A DNA stretch of 64,000 nucleotides from contig JAQISU010000115.1 of the NCBI GenBank assembly GCA_029339505.1, positions 11,116,001-11,180,000 of the forward strand, in the 5' to 3' direction. The first letter of the stretch is position 1; each line of letters opens with the position of its first letter. This stretch comes from Unio delphinus (lineage: Eukaryota > Mollusca > Bivalvia > Unionida > Unionidae). Below are positions 41,887 through 64,000 of the stretch, in pieces. The position numbers and the translations under genes were made by a program. The notes beneath the pieces were generated by a model. The model worked only from the letters and a program-made list of their open reading frames with translations. It was not told the DNA's origin and did not search any database.

Positions 41887-42546
41887 ATGGATATAATTGA
41901 TTTTGCAGCGACTAAAACAAGACAACCGGTTAAACATCATGCAGCCCTACCAAACTCTATCCGGATGATTATAATCGGGCCATCTGGATCCGGTAAAACG
42001 CAATTGTTGCTCAATTTAATAATGAGATGGATGAAGTGGGATAAGTTGTATTTAATTGCCCCTAGCGTAGATGATCAACGATGTTATGAAGTGCTAAAAG
42101 ATTTTAACGACAACGCGGTAGAAAAATCCGGCGAGGGTATTATTGAGTTTATAACCGATATCGATGAAGCACCGAGCATTGATGATATTGATGGAGATAT
42201 TAACAATTTAGTCGTATACGATGATGTAATGTTAGATAAACAAAAAAATCCTGCTAGGATCTTTTCCAGAGGCAGGCATAAAAACACTGACGTGATATAT
42301 GTCACTCAACGCTACACTCAGGTTCCAAAAGTCATCAGAGATAACTGCAATATTCTTGCTGTATTCAACGGAGTTGATACTCATACTCTTAGAAATATTT
42401 GGCAGACATGGTGTTCCGATATGGACTTCAATCAATTTAAAAATTTCTTTAGTAATGCTCAGTCAACCCCGTACGGATTCGCAACAATAAATTTACATGA
42501 TCCTCGGACACGATATCGTATCGGACTGGATCAAATATTCGGTTGA
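41887..42546 (+). CDS. Packaging ATPase (FtsK/HerA, A32-like), copy B (219 aa)
   Basis: Intact. I prefer the start MDIIDFAATK at 41887, matching copy A, over an in-frame Met four codons upstream. It has P-loop GPSGSGKTQLLL, Walker B NLVVYDD and the VTQRYTQVPKVIRDNC motif. It lies 17 bp from the divergently transcribed zinc-ribbon gene. Its final codons (LDQIFG, stop) are inside the right TIR, so the left TIR carries a copy of the gene's 3' end. Confidence 0.9.
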   Translation: MDIIDFAATKTRQPVKHHAALPNSIRMIIIGPSGSGKTQLLLNLIMRWMKWDKLYLIAPSVDDQRCYEVLKDFNDNAVEKSGEGIIEFITDIDEAPSIDDIDGDINNLVVYDDVMLDKQKNPARIFSRGRHKNTDVIYVTQRYTQVPKVIRDNCNILAVFNGVDTHTLRNIWQTWCSDMDFNQFKNFFSNAQSTPYGFATINLHDPRTRYRIGLDQIFG

Positions 42547-42740
42547 ACTCGTAAAAAAATTATTAACCCATAGCAGCAGGGAGGGCGAATGAAAACGACG
42601 CTGGCGTAGACGAGGAAGCGTTTGTTGTCGACGCTTTTTTACGATTCGACGCTTTTCTTTGGTTTTGTGCGTTGGTTGTCGACGCTTTTTTTCGATTCGA
42701 CGCTTTTCAGGCAAATTTGAGGTTCGCCCTCTCTGCTGCT
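42525..42740. repeat. Right TIR of copy B
   Basis: Inverted copy of 27357-27570 with one substitution and two single-base A/T-run differences. The outer module spans 42572-42740. Confidence 0.95.
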
Positions 42741-42745
42741 ATACC
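42741..42745. repeat. Target site duplication ATACC, right
   Basis: Direct repeat of 27352-27356 adjoining the right terminus. Confidence 0.75.
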
Positions 42746-44544
42746 ATATCTAATAATTATGAATCTGAGAGGGAAAAAAAACTATTTATTTTCTAAAACA
42801 AAAATCGGGAGATTTAATTGCAACAAATGAATAGATTTTATTCGGTATGAAATTTTCGTTCGCAACCATCAAATCTCATACATTGTATATACATCATATG
42901 TACATATATGGATGGATGGATGGGCGGACGGATGACAGACAGACAGATAGATAGATTTATCCATATGTAACCAAAATAACCAGAGCAACACTTCAAACCA
43001 GCTTGTTTTATCTTCACACGATTTGAACTGTCAAAACTGAAATTGCATCACTTCAGAATGTACTAGTAAGGTCACTCAAAATTAACACTCAAAATAGTTA
43101 AACACATTTTAAAAACTGTCTCATGTCAAGAGCATATATCACTGCGGCCTGTATATACTGCAATGTGCATTGATGTACATTCCAATGATTCGAGGTTGCA
43201 CAAGATTTTATAATGTTTCCAAAACTTTATGCGTTGAACATTTATTTTAAATTATCACTACTCTTTCTCGAAATGTCACTGCACTTTTAATTATTAATAT
43301 GTTTCCGTTTCATGTTATAGACTGTTGAATATCTAATACATTACAACGAGAAAGAATTGATACAATTGTATCACTAGTTATCAATAACAACATAATAGAA
43401 GAAAGAAGTAGTTTTGTCCCTCCATCTATAAGCCTAACACTTGTTAACCAAATTGATTGCCAGTCCTTTTAACATGATTTAATAGCAATCCTTGATAATT
43501 GTGCCAAAAGTATGTGATCAAATTTAAATTCACGACGGTTAATCTCCTTGACTTTTGTGTGGTAAAGATGACGTCAGCCTTAAAATTTTATCAATTTCGG
43601 ATTCTATTTTTATTATTTCTTTAATATGCTTTGGTACAGATCGTATTTAGTAAAGAGAGAGGCTATGGATAAGAATTTAAATTTTATCACTGCTTTCATA
43701 TTTGAATTTTTCCTCTTCAAATGTTCACGTCCATTCTCTAACAGCAGGAATAATTCTTAAAGTATCTTCACATACGAAAAGACATCATGCAATTTGGCGT
43801 ACATATATCAAATATCTGTTAAGGCCAGTGCATATGATTTTACTAAATGAGAAACACGCTATAATTTATGAACACTATCGAATCATTGTCTGAGGATATA
43901 TGATATCGTGTCTGTTTATGCCTAACATGAATTTTTATGTGTGAAAAATATCCCAGATTTTATCGTAACAAAACACTAGATTTGTTTCTAACAGCAAAAT
44001 TGTGTCAACAATCCTCGACTCTCATTTACATCATACATAAATAATATACCTTCAAAATATAATAGTAATAACACTACACGTGAACCAAATATGCAGTTAA
44101 CAAACTTCGGATAAACTTTCAACGTCATTGAGATATCCATATTCTGCAAATTATTTTATGGTACATTCCGATGATTCCGGGTTGTATTCGTCTCACTTAT
44201 ATTTCCAACGATTTCAGTGTCAAGAATTATTCAAATTACCACTACACTTTCTTCGCAACTGTACCATCACTATTTCCTGTCTAGCTTTTTATTACATGTC
44301 ATAAACTAGTGAAAATCGAAATTTGGAGTCGATGTTTCTACAGTACCCTACAAGATAATTTATTAATGTAGCCATGTAAGAACATGATTAGTCAGATCCT
44401 GTATTTTTGAAGTATGGGCAATGCGTCCAGAAAAAAAATATTACATGATACCATGTATTATTCATTTCGAAAAGTTTGTTTAAATGCTTTAAATAAGCAA
44501 TATCAAGATAGAGTGTCGAACTAACCATGGGAAATTTACCAAGG

Positions 44545-44545
<1 letters not shown>
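42746..44545. other. Host intergenic DNA right of copy B
   Basis: No gene seen. A short GATG/GACA repeat tract lies at 42908-42956. Segments near 42900-43340 and 44090-44340 share blocks such as GTACATTCC(A/G)ATGATTC with each other and with 19320-19690. Confidence 0.45.

Positions 44546-44608
<63 letters not shown>
44546..44608. repeat. (TA)n microsatellite
   Basis: About 30 TA units. Confidence 0.95.
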
Positions 44609-44609
<1 letters not shown>

Positions 44610-45398
44610 AATTTGCTGCACCCTATGCTTTAACTTACAAGTCACTGACTCCGAACCAAGTTAGCATTACATTAATTGGAATGAAATGATAAAAAATAAT
44701 TAGCTTAATTTCCTTCACAAAGAACCGACTCAGACGTTTAGAAAGTCGTAGTCTGTCTACTTTAAAAATTACTAAAACTCATTCTGTTGTTATTATCCTA
44801 TATCCTGTTCAAAGACTTATATTGTGTTACCGTTAAGGTGGAAGACATTTTAAATGCAATTGTTTTATGAAACTTTGGCGCTGTACAATTTTTTTTGAAT
44901 AACATGTCATCCCAGAATTGGTTTTATTTATGGATTTTGTTTTAATTGCTTGATGATCTAATGTCTTTCTTCGTTTCGTTTTCTGTATTATTTTGAATCA
45001 AACATACTTGCATAGATAGCGTATTTAACAGTTTAAAGCAGTTTATACAAGAGAAAATATCGGCAATTTTCATCCCACTAGTAAGATAAGTAATTTAAAA
45101 TTATTAGCAAGCAAATTCGGATAGAACATAGAACAAAATTATTTTCAATAATACATTAGTGCAGTCATTATAACTGACCAGGCAATATATATTGCTGAAA
45201 TCATTGACGTACTGCAAATTGTCAAAAATATTATGACTTCGTGGACTTGGATCTAAGATCGACATATTAACTGAGTGAACGTTTCCAGGAATTGCATAAA
45301 AGAGATGGTATGATAAGATGGTTATCATTCTTTTATTCGGGAAGGTAAGGTGACGAATTCAGAATTTAACATAAACACGTTAAGACTCAGTTATGCTA

Positions 45399-45399
<1 letters not shown>
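44609..45399. other. Host intergenic DNA, no gene seen
   Basis: AT-rich. 44690-45115 weakly resembles 24880-25500. No coding region is supported. Confidence 0.4.
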
Positions 45400-45669
<270 letters not shown>

Positions 45670-45904
45670 TTTATGGACCACATTTGAAATAAAAGTTACA
45701 TTCAGTGCCAAATGCAGGGTTGGCGAGACACTATTTATTGCTGTTAAGTCGCGAATTACAATATTTCTATACATTGCAACAGATGAAGAAAGATATTCCA
45801 TGAAAGGATAGTTTTGCTATACTACTCCAGTAAAGTGCAAATAGATAAGAAATACTTAAACGATTTGCGTCCAAAGGAGACTGTGTTTCCTCTCCCGTTA
45901 CATT

Positions 45905-46138
45905 TGATAGCTCGTCGGACTCGCAGTAGTTTGTAGTCCGATTGAGAATGGGTTTCGACCGCTCGGAGAACTGAATCTTTCAAACACCAAGAACGAATGT
46001 CAAGGTAAGGGAGGAGGAATGTAGTGGTTTAGGTTTATGAGACATCCTTACTAGCAACATGTCTGCGGCATGATACCCCAGTGCTAGACATTACTACAAG
46101 ACACTGTAGGGATATGGCATTTTTTAAAGCTACGTTAA

Positions 46139-46142
<4 letters not shown>
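45905..46142 (+). mobile_element. SINE family 1, diverged
   Basis: A degenerate tRNA-like head (GGACTCGCAGTAGTTTGTAG and a B box-like GGGTTTCGACC) is followed by an incomplete body and the tail GTCTGCGGCATGATACCCCAG to GCTACGTTAAAA. Confidence 0.65.
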
Positions 46143-46193
<51 letters not shown>

Positions 46194-46285
46194 TGCGTAT
46201 TCAAATCCCTGTTTGATCTTGGTCTTTCGTTTATATTTTCATTGTGTATTCATATCGGCACATACAATTATAAATGTATACAAAT

Positions 46286-46331
<46 letters not shown>
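46143..46331. repeat. Two (CA)n microsatellites
   Basis: CA runs at 46143-46191 and 46289-46331, separated by about 100 bp of unique sequence. Confidence 0.95.
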
Positions 46332-46333
<2 letters not shown>

Positions 46334-46723
46334 TCCTTACACAGATGTAAAAGGGAGAGTAAAGTTGATGATCAAAGTGGTGGGATTGAAACTAAAGTTA
46401 GACGGTTTTGTGATATTGTATTGCACCTTTATGCAGAAGCATGTACAGTTTTATACGTACAGCTGCATATATGGCACATTACTATTTTATTTTAATTTAT
46501 TCTGAATAACAACATTGTTCTAGCGGTACTGAATACTATAGATAATCTATCCACTCTCTTGTCCAATAAGGATCGAGAAGTCTGATCAGAAACAAATAAA
46601 GGAATAGATCTGTCTGTCATTATCGGCACACGTTCGCTCACATATCCCACAGCAAGGTAAGCAGATTTCAAAACTTGTGAAAGGACGTATGAAATGGTAC
46701 ATGATCAATAGACAGGCTGCAAC

Positions 46724-63990
<17,267 letters not shown>

Positions 63991-64000
63991 CTAGAAATCG

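Larger units (their letters stand above)
27357..42740. mobile_element. Polinton-like endogenous DNA virus, copy B, end-to-end (15.4 kb)
   Basis: TIRs of 214 and 216 bp differ by one substitution and two one-base A-run indels. Between them lie a rve integrase, packaging ATPase, adenain-like protease, double jelly-roll-type and minor capsid genes, and a polymerase-helicase. This combination defines Polinton/adintovirus-type elements. At least nine disabling lesions across the capsid, protease, membrane, coiled-coil and polymerase genes show it is no longer functional. Confidence 0.92.

Noticed and set aside
27357..42740. Endogenous retrovirus, because of the rve integrase
   Set aside because: There is no reverse transcriptase, protease-RT polyprotein or LTR. 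Packaging ATPase, adenain-like protease and capsid genes with TIRs indicate a Polinton-like DNA element.

Overview
The window looks like nuclear DNA of a lophotrochozoan animal, most likely a mollusc. It is AT-rich and full of microsatellites, with intron-interrupted coding, tRNA-derived SINEs ending in a GCGTTAAACC-like or TACGTTAAAA tail, hAT-type MITEs and a decayed non-LTR retrotransposon. Three pieces of one family of Polinton-like (adintovirus-like) endogenous DNA viruses are embedded in it. No database search was possible. Product names rest on motifs and family knowledge.

Layout. 1-10951 is copy A, cut by the left window edge and ending in a terminal module. 10952-12051 is copy C, an inverted left-end fragment that begins exactly where A ends and starts inside a minor-capsid-like gene. 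12052-27351 is host DNA with SINEs, a hAT MITE, microsatellites and a RNase H-bearing LINE remnant. 27357-42740 is copy B, an end-to-end element of 15.4 kb with terminal inverted repeats (TIRs) of about 215 bp, flanked by the 5-bp direct repeat ATACC. 42746-64000 is host DNA holding one gene I could assemble: eight exons on the + strand (46724-63990), reading-phase consistent throughout, coding for a secreted EMI/EGF-type protein of about 344 residues.

The viral element. Copy B reads on the minus strand: minor capsid-like protein, a two-helix membrane protein, a fibre-like repeat protein, an adenain-like cysteine protease, a pX-like basic/hydrophobic protein, the major capsid protein, a small conserved protein, a coiled-coil acidic-repeat protein, a 118-residue protein, an HNH homing-type nuclease and a cysteine-rich zinc protein. 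The right part has a large + strand protein with polymerase, SF1 helicase and HNH modules, then a minus-strand DDE integrase, a minus-strand zinc-ribbon/phospholipase A2 gene and a + strand packaging ATPase. Together these are a virion and self-integration gene set. Copy A has the same order from the capsid gene onward but lacks the HNH gene and carries an unrelated 1.9-kb block there. Both copies have disabling lesions, at different places, so they are endogenous relics. Integrase, ATPase, the 118-residue gene and the gene next to the capsid gene are open in both.

Most interesting points. The zinc-ribbon and phospholipase frames are joined in both copies only through an identical A_AAA_AAC heptamer, which suggests programmed -1 frameshifting. 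The element ends are palindromic modules with conserved edges and divergent interiors. The A/C junction looks like element-into-element integration. Two identical 674-bp hAT MITEs lie in opposite orientation in introns of the EMI gene.
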